DNA of 45,343 nucleotides from Bacteroidota bacterium. GTDB lineage: Bacteria > Bacteroidota > Ignavibacteria > UBA10030 > UBA8401. The stretch is from NCBI GenBank assembly GCA_013361065.1, contig JABWAK010000010.1:1-45343 (forward strand), read 5' to 3'. Position numbers and translations under genes: made by a program. Below the pieces are notes generated by a model, which saw only the letters and a list, made by a program, of their open reading frames with translations, was not told where the DNA came from and searched no databases. Shown here piece by piece: positions 8,718-18,354 of this stretch. Every line of letters starts with the position of its first letter. The stretch's first letter is position 1.

Positions 8718-10544
8718 TCAGTTGGCAGCTACGGATTCCTCGTCCGGTTCGTTCGGTTCCAGCGGCATGGGACTCTTGCTGTAGCGGATGATCTCGCCGT
8801 AGAGGTACTCCTCCATGCAGAAGCCGGCGATGGGGGCGGCGAAGGCGCCGCCGTAGCCGACGTTCTCCACCATCACGCAGATGGCGATCTTCGGTTCATC
8901 GAACGGCGCGAAGCCCATGAACCAGGCGTGGGACTTCCCGTGCGGGTTCTGCGCCGTGCCGGTCTTGCCCGCCACCTGGATGCCCGGCACCTTCGCGGCC
9001 CGGCCGGTACCGCCCGCCTCCATCACAACGCGGCGCATCCCTTCGCGGACGAGCGTCCAGGTGTGCTCGGAGAGTTTCACCTCGCGCTGTTCCACGTTCG
9101 GCGTGCGGACCTCCTTCGTCCGTTTGTTGACGATGGAACTGACCGCATGCGGCTGATGGTACTTCCCTTTGTTCGCCAGCATCGCGGCGTAGTTGGCCAT
9201 CTGCAGCGGCGTGACGCCGACCTCGCCCTGGCCGATACCGAGGCTGATCAGATATCCCTGCGTCCATTTCCCTTTGCCGTGGATACGGTCATAGTAATTC
9301 CGGTCCGGCATCAGTCCGGAGTTCTCCTCCGTGATGTCCACTTTCGTCTGTTTCCCGAAGCCGAACCGTTTCCCCATGTCGCTCCATTCGTCCAGTCCCA
9401 CCTTCAGCATCAGCTGGTAGAAGAAGACGTTGCACGATTTGTGGATCGCTTCGACGACGGCGACGCGTCCGTGCACATGTTCGCATTTGAAGGTCTTGTT
9501 GCCGTACCGGTACGCACCGACGCAGGTGACGCTCCAGTTCTCGTCGATGATCCGTTTCTCCAGCGCCGTCAGCGCCAGGAGCATCTTGAAGGTGGAGCCG
9601 GGAGGATAGCGGGTGAGCGTCGCTCTGTTATAGAGCGGGATCCCTTCGTCGTTGTTCAGTGCGCGCCAGACATCGGGCGGGGTGGTGCCGCTGAGCAGGG
9701 AGAGGTCGTAATCCGGTTTGCTGACCAGGGCGATAATGCCGCCGGTGCGGGGGTCGATGGCGACCACGGCGCCGCGCTTGTCGGCCAGGAGCGATTCGGC
9801 CATCGCCTGCACATCGCCGTCGATGGAGAGATGCAGGTCCAGTCCGTCCACCGGCGGGATATCGTGCTTCCCGTTGTCGAACGTGCCGATGATCTGTCCT
9901 TTCGCATTCTGCGAGATGAACTCGAATCCCTTCACGCCGCGGAGGAACTGTTCGTACTTCGCTTCGATGCCGGTGCTGCCGATGATGTCGCCGGGCTGGT
10001 AGTCCTGTTTCTGCTTCTCCAGCTGTGCATCGGAGATCTCCTTCGCATAGCCGAACAGGTGGCTGCCGCGCGCATCCGTCGGGTAGTGGCGTTTGGATTC
10101 CATCTGGATCTCCACGCCGTACAGTTTGTCCTTGTGCTCCTCGAGCATGGAGAGCTCGGCGAACGAGATGTCGCGCTTGATGCGGGTGGGGATGAAGGCA
10201 TTGTACTTCCGGCCGCGGTTGATCTTCTCCTGCACGGTGGCGACCGGCATGGAGAGGATGGAGCCGAGGAGCGGCAGCTGCCGTTTGTCGAAGTCGACTG
10301 GGGTGAGCATCACGGTGTACGAGGGACGGTTATCCACGAGCAGCTTCCCGTTCCGGTCGTAGACGTAGCCGCGGATAGCGACCTTCGGCACGTTGCGAAT
10401 GGAGTTCTCCTCCGCTTCCTTGCCGTACAGTTCCGCATTGATGTACTGCAGCTGGAAGAGCCGTCCGAGCAGGATGGCGAATCCGGCAAGGAGCACGATC
10501 CTGATCACCAGCCGCCGTTCGGCGGATGCAAAATCATCAATCAT
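8718..10544 (-). CDS. mrdA: Penicillin-binding protein 2 (peptidoglycan transpeptidase)
   Basis: YPPGSTFKMLLALTALE (SxxK), KSCNVFFYQLM (SxN), VAGKTGTAQNPHGKSHAWFMGFAP (KTG); upstream of rodA. Confidence 0.95.
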   Translation of the reverse strand: MIDDFASAERRLVIRIVLLAGFAILLGRLFQLQYINAELYGKEAEENSIRNVPKVAIRGYVYDRNGKLLVDNRPSYTVMLTPVDFDKRQLPLLGSILSMPVATVQEKINRGRKYNAFIPTRIKRDISFAELSMLEEHKDKLYGVEIQMESKRHYPTDARGSHLFGYAKEISDAQLEKQKQDYQPGDIIGSTGIEAKYEQFLRGVKGFEFISQNAKGQIIGTFDNGKHDIPPVDGLDLHLSIDGDVQAMAESLLADKRGAVVAIDPRTGGIIALVSKPDYDLSLLSGTTPPDVWRALNNDEGIPLYNRATLTRYPPGSTFKMLLALTALEKRIIDENWSVTCVGAYRYGNKTFKCEHVHGRVAVVEAIHKSCNVFFYQLMLKVGLDEWSDMGKRFGFGKQTKVDITEENSGLMPDRNYYDRIHGKGKWTQGYLISLGIGQGEVGVTPLQMANYAAMLANKGKYHQPHAVSSIVNKRTKEVRTPNVEQREVKLSEHTWTLVREGMRRVVMEAGGTGRAAKVPGIQVAGKTGTAQNPHGKSHAWFMGFAPFDEPKIAICVMVENVGYGGAFAAPIAGFCMEEYLYGEIIRYSKSPMPLEPNEPDEESVAAN

Positions 10545-10558
10545 AGCGGTGCAAGCTC

Positions 10559-11047
10559 TCAGCGATACATCGGTTTACGGGCGTTGATGAACATGGGGAT
10601 CGCCGCAATGAATGTGGTGTAGAGTGTGGAGAAGAGACCGAACCGGAACACCGCGGTGAAGAGGTCCACATCGCTCCCTTGAGTGAAGATGATGAAGTAG
10701 ATCAGATTGTGTGCGAACGCGGCGGTGCCGGTGAAGATCAGGAACTGGTAGTTCGCCAGGTTGATGCCGATCTTGTTCTCGTGGTAGAAGTACCCCGCCA
10801 GGAATCCCGCCACCGTTTTGGAAAGGGCGGAGAGGCCGAGGAACTGGCCGCTCACCAGGTCCAGCACAAGTCCGATGCCGAAGCCGTAGACCGTCGCCGG
10901 GATCTGTCCCTGCGTCACGGCGATCGTCACGATCCAGATCAGCATCACATCCGGGATGATGTTCGCGATGGAGGTGAAACTGACGATCGTGGTTTGCAGC
11001 GTGATGAGAACGAGCGTGATGAGGAGAAGACGTACGTGTTTCGGCAT
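10559..11047 (-). CDS. mreD: Rod shape-determining protein MreD
   Basis: MPKHVRLLLITLVLITLQTTIVSFTSIANIIPDVMLIWIVTIAVTQGQIPATVYGFGIGLVLDLVSGQFLGLSALSKTVAGFLAGYFY; start at ATG 11047. Confidence 0.88.
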   Translation of the reverse strand: MPKHVRLLLITLVLITLQTTIVSFTSIANIIPDVMLIWIVTIAVTQGQIPATVYGFGIGLVLDLVSGQFLGLSALSKTVAGFLAGYFYHENKIGINLANYQFLIFTGTAAFAHNLIYFIIFTQGSDVDLFTAVFRFGLFSTLYTTFIAAIPMFINARKPMYR

Positions 11048-11199
11048 CGATCCGGGAATGGTTAGTGTTCCCCAAAGGTACTTCAAACGGGGACGAAAGT
11101 CAAAGAACGAAGCAGCGGCAGCGGTCTGTTGTAAGAGTCCGAAAATTTCATTACTCTGGGACAGTTCCGGCATTCACCCATCACTCCTGAAAGGATCCC

Positions 11200-12543
11200 A
11201 TGACCGTCCGCCTCCTCACACTGCTCCTGACCGTTACGCTGGCTTCGGCCCAGCAGCCGGGAACGTGGAAGAAGACCAATTTCAATTATACGGCCTATGC
11301 CTCCCGCATCAATGATAATTTCTTCCTGAATGCGGACCGGGGGTGGGCGGTGAACGGCATCGGCCAGATCCACCGGACGACGGACGGCGGGGTGACCTGG
11401 ACGAAGCAGCTGGACAAGACCAGCAAGACCCATTTCCGGTCGGTGGGGTTCTTCGACAGCCTGAACGGATATGCCGGAGCGCTCGGCTGGGGGGATCCGA
11501 ACAATACCGGGGCGACCGATACCGTCATACTCTATAAGACAACGGACGGCGGACTCAACTGGTCGCCGGAGCATCAGCTGAGCAGCAAGACCATCGAACG
11601 GGGATTCTGCGGGATGCATGTCTTCAATGATTCGGTCATCTACGGCGTGGGACGGGTGCGGGGGCCGGCGACCTTCTATAAGACGACCGACCGCGGGAAG
11701 AGCTGGACCGCCAAGAATATGAATGCGTATGCCGCCGGACTCATCGATGTGCGGTTCTTCACGAAGGATTCCGGCATCACCGTAGGGCTCACCGATACTA
11801 CCCATACCAGTTCGCGGGCCATCATCCTGATGACCGCGGACGGCGGCGAGACGTGGGATACCGTCCATACCACCCCGCGCAACAACGAATGGGCCTGGAA
11901 GATCACCTTCCCGTCCCGCCGGACCGGGTATGTGAGCCTGCAGCGGAACAGCAACGTGGCACCGGTGTACATCCTGAAGACGACCGACGGCGGAATTTCC
12001 TGGAGCGATCGTTTGTTCAGTACGACAGGATACTTCGTGCAGGGACTCGGATTCCTCAACGATACGCTCGGATGGGCAGGAGGAACCTCCCTCTCGCCGA
12101 AGCAGACCACGGACGGCGGCGAGACCTGGACCTCCGTGACGATCGGGAACAGCCTCAACCGGTTCCGCAAGGTGAACGACTCGGTGATGTATGTCTCCGG
12201 TGCCGGCATGTGGAAGTATTCCCCCGGCACGGCCCTGAGCGTGCGGAACGGTGTCGCGGTGCCGGCCGGCCCAATGCTGGAACAGAACTATCCGAATCCG
12301 TTCAATCCGCAGACCACCATCACCTTCACGGTGCCGGAGGACGGATACGCGACCATCTCGATCTATGACATTACCGGTGCATGGGTCCGCACACTGGCGG
12401 CAGGGGAGATGAAGAAGGGGAAGGCGACGGTGTCGTGGGACGGACGGATCGAGAGCGACGAAGAGGCACCGTCCGGTACGTACTTCTACCGGCTGCAGAC
12501 GAAGAATTCCACCGAAACGAAGAAGATGCTGTTGATACGATGA
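11200..12543 (+). CDS. Secreted BNR/Ycf48-like repeat protein with T9SS type A C-terminal sorting domain
   Basis: Signal peptide; repeated TTDGGxxW motifs (HRTTDGGVTW, YKTTDGGLNW, LKTTDGGISW, TTDGGETW); C-terminus LEQNYPNPFNPQTTITFTVPEDGYATISIYDITGAWVRTL...YFYRLQTKNSTETKKMLLIR. Confidence 0.9.
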   Translation: MTVRLLTLLLTVTLASAQQPGTWKKTNFNYTAYASRINDNFFLNADRGWAVNGIGQIHRTTDGGVTWTKQLDKTSKTHFRSVGFFDSLNGYAGALGWGDPNNTGATDTVILYKTTDGGLNWSPEHQLSSKTIERGFCGMHVFNDSVIYGVGRVRGPATFYKTTDRGKSWTAKNMNAYAAGLIDVRFFTKDSGITVGLTDTTHTSSRAIILMTADGGETWDTVHTTPRNNEWAWKITFPSRRTGYVSLQRNSNVAPVYILKTTDGGISWSDRLFSTTGYFVQGLGFLNDTLGWAGGTSLSPKQTTDGGETWTSVTIGNSLNRFRKVNDSVMYVSGAGMWKYSPGTALSVRNGVAVPAGPMLEQNYPNPFNPQTTITFTVPEDGYATISIYDITGAWVRTLAAGEMKKGKATVSWDGRIESDEEAPSGTYFYRLQTKNSTETKKMLLIR

Positions 12544-12568
12544 ACGAACAATCAAGGAGAACACTGTT

Positions 12569-13312
12569 ATGATGAGAACTGCCAATCCCGCACTGAACGA
12601 TAAGACCTTCGAACAACTCCGCTCGTACGGCGCTGCCGATGCCATGACGCTGCAGGGGACGGTCAACAAGACCGCCATGATGCTGTTGCTGCTCGTCGCG
12701 TCCGCCGCGTACACTTGGGGACTTTTCCTGGAGCAGCAGGCCGAGGCGCTGATGATGTGGATGATGGTCGGTGTGATCGGCGGACTGGTCGTGTCGATCG
12801 TGACCGTCTTCAAGAAGGAATGGTCCCCCGTCACCGCCCCGCTCTACGCCGTGCTGGAAGGATTCGCCATCGGCGGTATCTCGGCATTCTTCGAAGCGCG
12901 GTATGAGGGGATCGTCCTACAGGCGGTGTCGCTCACGTTCGGTACCGCCGGCGCACTACTGGTGGCATACAAGTCCGGCGTGATCAAAGCGACGGAGAAT
13001 TTCAAATTGGGGATCTTCGCGGCGACCGGCGGCATCGCGCTGGTGTACCTGGTGAACATGATCATGGGCTTCTTCGGCTCGAACCTGTCGTTCGTCTCCG
13101 GTGCGAGCACGATGGGGATCGTCTTCAGTCTGGTGGTGGTGGTGATCGCGGCGCTGAATCTGGTGCTCGATTTCGACTTCATCGAAAAAGGGGCGGAGCA
13201 GGGGGCGCCGAAGTTCATGGAGTGGTATGCGGCGTTCGGACTGATGGTGACGCTCATCTGGCTCTATATCGAGATCCTGCGCCTGCTCTCCAAACTGAAC
13301 AGCAGGAAGTGA
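12569..13312 (+). CDS. Bax inhibitor-1/YccA family membrane protein
   Basis: MMRTANPALNDKTFEQLRS...MTLQGTVNKTAMMLLLLVASAAYTW... seven hydrophobic segments, typical YccA-like N-terminus. Confidence 0.92.
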   Translation: MMRTANPALNDKTFEQLRSYGAADAMTLQGTVNKTAMMLLLLVASAAYTWGLFLEQQAEALMMWMMVGVIGGLVVSIVTVFKKEWSPVTAPLYAVLEGFAIGGISAFFEARYEGIVLQAVSLTFGTAGALLVAYKSGVIKATENFKLGIFAATGGIALVYLVNMIMGFFGSNLSFVSGASTMGIVFSLVVVVIAALNLVLDFDFIEKGAEQGAPKFMEWYAAFGLMVTLIWLYIEILRLLSKLNSRK

Positions 13313-13346
13313 ACGGACAGGTTCCGGAACACGAGAGCATCCACCG

Positions 13347-13370
13347 CAGCGCGCCTTCCACGGCGCGCTG
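13347..13370. terminator. Terminator hairpin between convergent genes
   Basis: CAGCGCGCC-ttccac-GGCGCGCTG followed by TCCGTTTT; stops at 13312(+) and 13377(-) flank it. Confidence 0.65.
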
Positions 13371-13376
13371 TCCGTT

Positions 13377-14150
13377 TTAAAGGAGGCCGACGCCCAGGCC
13401 GAGCGCGATCAGGATGAGCATCACCGCAACGATCCGCTGCACGGTCCGGTGGGTGATCTTGGTCAGCATTGTACTGCCGAGGTACGCTCCGGCAAAAGCG
13501 GAGAGAGTGGCGGTGATCAGTACGGTCCGGTGCTCCAGCAGGTCCGTGCCGAGCATGTTGGAAGCATAGAGGGAGAGCCGCGTGAGATCGACGCAGACCG
13601 CGATCATGATGCCGGTGGCAAGGAACGCTTCCTTGCCGAGACCGTAGCGGATGAGGAAGGCGGACCGGAGCGCCCCCTGGTGTCCGGAGAGTCCGCCGAA
13701 GAATCCGCTCATCAGCCCGCCGACCGGCAGCAGCCGGGCGGACGGAGCCGCGGGCTGGAGGGATGGGATGAGCTCCATCAGCGCGAAGACGATCATCACC
13801 AGGGCAATGACCATCTTCACCGGATGGAAGTGGAACATCATTGGTCCTGCAGTGAGCGAGCCGACGGACGGGAGCAGCGTGAGCGAATGCAGCAGCTGTG
13901 CGCCGAGGAATGCTCCGAGCATGGAAGGTACTCCGAAGCGGAGGAGCGTCGGCCAATGGGTGTGCCGTCCCAGCAGCACCGCTTTGAAGAGATTGTTCAG
14001 CAGATGCACGATGCCGGTGAGTGCGATGGCCGTTTCCAGCGGGAAGAAGAGCAGGAAGACCGGCGTGAGGATCGTCCCGAGACCGAAGCCGGAGAAGAGG
14101 GTGATGAGCGAAGCGGCAGCAGCGACGACGGCGATGAGGAGCAGTTCCAT
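13377..14150 (-). CDS. Sulfite exporter TauE/SafE family membrane protein
   Basis: MELLLIAVVAAAASLITLFSGFGLGTILTPVFLLFFPLETAIALTGIVHLLNNLFKAVLLG...GGLMSGFFGGLSGHQGALRSAFL. Confidence 0.92.
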   Translation of the reverse strand: MELLLIAVVAAAASLITLFSGFGLGTILTPVFLLFFPLETAIALTGIVHLLNNLFKAVLLGRHTHWPTLLRFGVPSMLGAFLGAQLLHSLTLLPSVGSLTAGPMMFHFHPVKMVIALVMIVFALMELIPSLQPAAPSARLLPVGGLMSGFFGGLSGHQGALRSAFLIRYGLGKEAFLATGIMIAVCVDLTRLSLYASNMLGTDLLEHRTVLITATLSAFAGAYLGSTMLTKITHRTVQRIVAVMLILIALGLGVGLL

Positions 14151-14157
14151 GCGGCGG

Positions 14158-14670
14158 TCACTCCTGCGGTGTGTGGACGATGCAGCCGGCATTCTCCGGA
14201 TGGTCCTCCACCATGGCATCCCACGGCACGCGGCGGATCATCCAGACGATGAGGAAGTCGCCGATGGCGGCGAAGGTGAACAGCACGCCGAAGATCAGCA
14301 CCCACCCGTTCGCATTCACCAGGGAGAGCAGGAACGGCATCACCCCCAGCACGAGTGCCGGCATGAGGGTGCCGAACACATAGGCGCTCTTCGGCAGTGG
14401 CACGGTGCAATGGGCGTACGGCGTGAGGGACTTCCACTGGAAGCCGAACCGCATCTGCCGGAAGGAGAGTTTCCCGGCCAGCATCCACGAGAGCCCGTGG
14501 ATGAGTTCATGGACCACGATGCCGGCGATGAAGAGCGGGAAGAAGTACCACGGCAGCAGGATGTCCGCCGCCTCTTTCACCGGTGCGAAACCGTAGAGAG
14601 CGACGAACAGGAGGAGCTCGGCCACTGCGACGACCGCGAACGGCAATCCGGCGGTCTGTGCCTTTGCCAT
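14158..14670 (-). CDS. DUF3267-family putative membrane zinc metalloprotease
   Basis: Membrane protein with HELIHGLSW (HExxH) motif and several TM segments. Confidence 0.75.
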   Translation of the reverse strand: MAKAQTAGLPFAVVAVAELLLFVALYGFAPVKEAADILLPWYFFPLFIAGIVVHELIHGLSWMLAGKLSFRQMRFGFQWKSLTPYAHCTVPLPKSAYVFGTLMPALVLGVMPFLLSLVNANGWVLIFGVLFTFAAIGDFLIVWMIRRVPWDAMVEDHPENAGCIVHTPQE

Positions 14671-14903
14671 GGGGATGGAGAGGTCGGTGCGGATGATCTC
14701 CTTCGCTGCAGCTGGGTTCGCGTTAATATTTTCTCCGGATTAGTTGCTGTGAAACGTTGTCACTGTTCAATTATACTTTAACAAACAACTTTTTTATATA
14801 AATGACCCGAACGATCAGAACCGATATCTACAGTCACCAACGAACCCCGAAGGGGTGACAGGCTCTGATGTTTTGTAGTGAGGGATCACCGATTGGGCAA
14901 CTA

Positions 14904-15440
14904 TCAGTGATAGATAATTGTAACATATTGTTTCACAACGTGTCGGTTTGGGATCCGTACCGTTACACGAAGATCTTTTGGTTTCAAAGACAGTATCCTG
15001 TTCAATGATTCTGATCCGTTGAATGTGATGATCAGTGTTCCATTTTCAATTCGGGTAACAACCTTGCCCTCGTTGATCCTTTCACCGGAACCATTGGCGA
15101 CTCGGAAAATACTTGTCTGACCGGATTTTATCAATGAGCTGAAATTCCCGGAACCCGGTTCAGCGTTATTAAACTTAAAATGATAATAACCGAACTCGTA
15201 GCCAATATTGCCAGACTCAATCTTTGCGGTGAACTGGTATTCGATGCCATTATTTCTGGTCTCCGGCAAATTCCATTTCCAGTAAGAGAACTCGGAAGCA
15301 TCATCGATGGGGAATGACACGGATAATTCATTCGCCGTTACATGGGCGGTGAAATCGGGCTGAGACAAAGCAATCGTTGTAAGACAAACAGCGCAAGATA
15401 CAAAGTGTATCAATCTCATATAAAGCCGTTGAGTTGTCAT
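14904..15440 (-). CDS. Hypothetical secreted protein
   Basis: N-terminal hydrophobic signal-like segment (MRLIHFVSCAVCLTTIALSQPDF), no recognised domain; lower GC than neighbours. Confidence 0.55.
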   Translation of the reverse strand: MTTQRLYMRLIHFVSCAVCLTTIALSQPDFTAHVTANELSVSFPIDDASEFSYWKWNLPETRNNGIEYQFTAKIESGNIGYEFGYYHFKFNNAEPGSGNFSSLIKSGQTSIFRVANGSGERINEGKVVTRIENGTLIITFNGSESLNRILSLKPKDLRVTVRIPNRHVVKQYVTIIYH

Positions 15441-15570
15441 TCCATCAAATGCCTTCTGTTGGCGCTGAGCGGATGTCAGTGAGATCCGCGCGAACGCTTC
15501 AGTGTGTTTTTATACTGCAGGTATTAATCGTTGAATCGGTTTAATACATTGTAACACTTCTGACGCTTTC

Positions 15571-15619
15571 GTCTGTCATCTAACAATCTGCTGTCTGTCA
15601 TCTGTCATCTAACAATCTG
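15571..15619. repeat. Short direct repeat TCTGTCATCTAACAATCTG (two copies)
   Basis: 15572-15590 and 15601-15619 identical 19-mers, plus partial copies (CTGTCTGTCA, ATATCTGCCAT). Confidence 0.7.
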
Positions 15620-15637
15620 ATATCTGCCATTTGCTCC

Positions 15638-16786
15638 TCACACCTTCACGAAAATCTTCTTCTTATACATCACCCAGACGATCAGATACATCACACTCAC
15701 CCAGACGATGGCGTGCATCAGCGATGCGTTGAGGGGGGAGAAGTACGGTTCGAACAGGTTCTGCGTGAGGATGGTCTTGAGCGGTACATCCTTTATCGTG
15801 CCGTCGCTGAGCGTCACGGTGAACTTCCACAGTCCCATAGCGCGTGCGGCAACGCCGGAGAGGACGAACACGAAGATGGCGTTCATGCCGTACACCACCA
15901 GCGGATGCGCCCAGCGTTTGATCCCTTTGGCGTCGATCAGAAAGTAGAAGATGCCGAAGATGCACATCGCCCAGCCGGCCATGAAGATGCTGTAGGAGAC
16001 GGTCCAGAGACTCTTGTTGATCGGCATCCACATATCCAGCACCGCGCCAAGCAGCAGGAAGAGCGAACCGGCGGTGAACATCCAGGCTGATTTCTCCACC
16101 TTATCGTGCGGGGACTGACGGAGATAATCCCCCAGCAGTGTGCCGAAGAGCGTGGTGGCGATGGCCGGGATCGTACTGATGATCCCTTCCGGGTCCCACG
16201 TTCTTGTTGCGCCCCACATATGTCCGGTCAGGAACATGGAGTCGATGTATGCCGCGAAGTTCCTTCCCTTCTCGAACAGCCCCGCGCCGAATTCCGGCAC
16301 CGGAATGTAGAACATCATCAGCCAGTAAGAGACGAACAGCGCGCCAATGGCGATCACCTGACCGCGCATACTCATCTTAAGATAGATGAGCGATGCGATC
16401 AGATAACAGACCGCGATGCGCTGCAGAACGCCGGGAATGCGGATGGTGCTGAGGTCGAAATTGTGGCTCCAGAGCAGACCGAACGGGAATCCGGCCAGGA
16501 ACAGTCCCAATCCGAAGATGATGGCGGAGCGGCGGAGCACGCCGAGCAGCAGCGCGTTGTCCGAGTCCCCTTTCCCGCGGCGGACGGCGAAGGAGAAGGT
16601 CATGGAAACACCGACGATCCAGAGGAAGAAGGGGAAGATGAAGTCGGTGAAGGTCCAGCCATGCCATGAGGCATGCGCCAACTGAGGATAGATGTGTCCC
16701 CACGAGCCGGGATTGTTCACTAATATCATTCCGGCGATGGTGAATCCGCGGAAGGCGTCGAGCGAGACGAGACGTTCCGGTTTCAT
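15638..16786 (-). CDS. HGSNAT/YeiB-like membrane acyltransferase family protein (DUF5009-like)
   Basis: MKPERLVSLDAFRGFTIAGMILVNNPGSWGHIYPQLAHASWHGWTFTDFIFPFFLWIVGVSMTFSF; multi-TM. Confidence 0.9.
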   Translation of the reverse strand: MKPERLVSLDAFRGFTIAGMILVNNPGSWGHIYPQLAHASWHGWTFTDFIFPFFLWIVGVSMTFSFAVRRGKGDSDNALLLGVLRRSAIIFGLGLFLAGFPFGLLWSHNFDLSTIRIPGVLQRIAVCYLIASLIYLKMSMRGQVIAIGALFVSYWLMMFYIPVPEFGAGLFEKGRNFAAYIDSMFLTGHMWGATRTWDPEGIISTIPAIATTLFGTLLGDYLRQSPHDKVEKSAWMFTAGSLFLLLGAVLDMWMPINKSLWTVSYSIFMAGWAMCIFGIFYFLIDAKGIKRWAHPLVVYGMNAIFVFVLSGVAARAMGLWKFTVTLSDGTIKDVPLKTILTQNLFEPYFSPLNASLMHAIVWVSVMYLIVWVMYKKKIFVKV

Positions 16787-16817
16787 AGGATACCTTTCAG
16801 CATTCTTCCGGTCCGCA

Positions 16818-18161
16818 TCATTGCGCGACCAGGACGGTGTAGCCGAACTTCGGCAGCGTCACCGTGCGGACCTTTGACATTTTCTTCCCCGTGAATGCGT
16901 CGCGGAATGTCTTCTTGGCGAGATCGGACGGCAGATCCAGCGCAGCGGTCTGTTCACCGTCCGAGAAGTTCAGCACCACCAGCACGCGGTTCTTCCCCTC
17001 GGTGCGGAGGAAGGAATAGACCTTGCCGTTGTTGTCATTCGCGATACTGGTGTAGGAACCGGTGGCAAGCGCCTGGTTCTTCTTCCGCACCGCATAAAGT
17101 TCCTTATAGAACGCCCTCCATTCCTTCCCTTTCTTCCAGTCGATGTTGAACTTCTCGAAGAGCCCCAGCTTCACATCATTGCCGACCTCCTGTCCATTAT
17201 AGAGGAGCGGCACACCGGGGAAGGTGTTGGTCAGGACGGCGGCCAGGCGGGCCCCTTCCGGACCGAACTTCGTCACATCGGGCATGTCCCATGCATTCTC
17301 ATCGTGATTGGAACTGAAACGGAGACGGAGCGAGCCTTTGGGGAAGGAGAGCGATTCGCGGATCAGGACGGAGTCCATTTCAGAGGCCGGTTTCTTGCCG
17401 GCGATGATGTCGGCCATGGTGTGGTACGAATTCCAGCCGTAGGTGACATCGAATGCTTTCAGATGATGTTCGGCGTACATCCCTTCGGAGAGCATGAAGA
17501 CCGGTTTGATGGAATCGAGTGCGGCGCGCGCCTCATCCCAGAAGCTGACCGGCACCATCTCGGAGACGTCGCAGCGGAAACCGTCGATCCCCACATCGCG
17601 CACCCAGTACTTGAGCATCTCGATCATGTACCGGCGCAGGTTCGGGTCGTCGTAGTTCAGGTCCACCACATCGGACCAGTCCGCCACCGGCGGGATGAAC
17701 TTGCCGGAGGAATCCTTCGTGAACCATTCGGGATGTTCCGTGATCATCCGGCTGTCCCAGGCGGTATGGTTCGCCACCAGGTCGATCACGATCCGCATGC
17801 CGAGCTCGTGCGTCCGCTTCACCACGCGCTGGAAGTCCTGTAGCGTGCCGAACTCCGGATTGATGCCGTAGTAATCCTTCACCGAGTATGGACTGCCGAG
17901 CGAGCCTTTCCTCTTCTCCACGCCGAGCGGATGGATCGGCATGATCCAGAGGATGTCAACGCCGAGTTCCTTCAGTTCCGGCAGCCGCTGTTCGAGGGCG
18001 GCGAAGTTCCCTTCCGGGGAGAAGGCGCGGGTATACACTTCATAGATGACAGCGTTCTTCACCCATGCTTCCGACGGCCGGGCATGCTCTTTGGCGTACG
18101 GTGTCGGCGTCTGCGCAGAAAGGGTGAAGGAAAAGACAAGGAGAAGAAGGAGGAGTTTCAT
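16818..18161 (-). CDS. Secreted alpha-amylase family glycosyl hydrolase (GH13)
   Basis: AVIYEVYTRAFSPEGNFAAL..LGVDILWIMPIHP...MRIVIDLVANHTAWDS...VGIDGFRCDVSEMVP...SSNHDENAWD; start at ATG 18161 gives signal peptide. Confidence 0.93.
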   Translation of the reverse strand: MKLLLLLLVFSFTLSAQTPTPYAKEHARPSEAWVKNAVIYEVYTRAFSPEGNFAALEQRLPELKELGVDILWIMPIHPLGVEKRKGSLGSPYSVKDYYGINPEFGTLQDFQRVVKRTHELGMRIVIDLVANHTAWDSRMITEHPEWFTKDSSGKFIPPVADWSDVVDLNYDDPNLRRYMIEMLKYWVRDVGIDGFRCDVSEMVPVSFWDEARAALDSIKPVFMLSEGMYAEHHLKAFDVTYGWNSYHTMADIIAGKKPASEMDSVLIRESLSFPKGSLRLRFSSNHDENAWDMPDVTKFGPEGARLAAVLTNTFPGVPLLYNGQEVGNDVKLGLFEKFNIDWKKGKEWRAFYKELYAVRKKNQALATGSYTSIANDNNGKVYSFLRTEGKNRVLVVLNFSDGEQTAALDLPSDLAKKTFRDAFTGKKMSKVRTVTLPKFGYTVLVAQ

Positions 18162-18354
18162 ACGGGTCCGGAGGATTGGTGGATGAATGGGTGAAAAGTA
18201 AGCAAAGAACGGGCGCAAAGCAATCCGACAACATGCGGGAGCGCGGGGCACCGGGAGTAAATTCGCCGTTCCTGATGTTATGGAATTATCTTATATTGTC
18301 GGACGCTGTCCCTTCGGCAGTACTCAACAATTGTCAACGATCCCGCGTTCACTC

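Noticed and set aside
8928-10622. 564-aa plus-strand ORF opposite mrdA
   Set aside because: Antisense shadow of a well-supported PBP2 gene, no domain features.
11083-12834. 583-aa minus-strand ORF opposite the BNR/T9SS gene
   Set aside because: Spans two recognised plus-strand genes and their intergenic region; compositionally non-protein-like.
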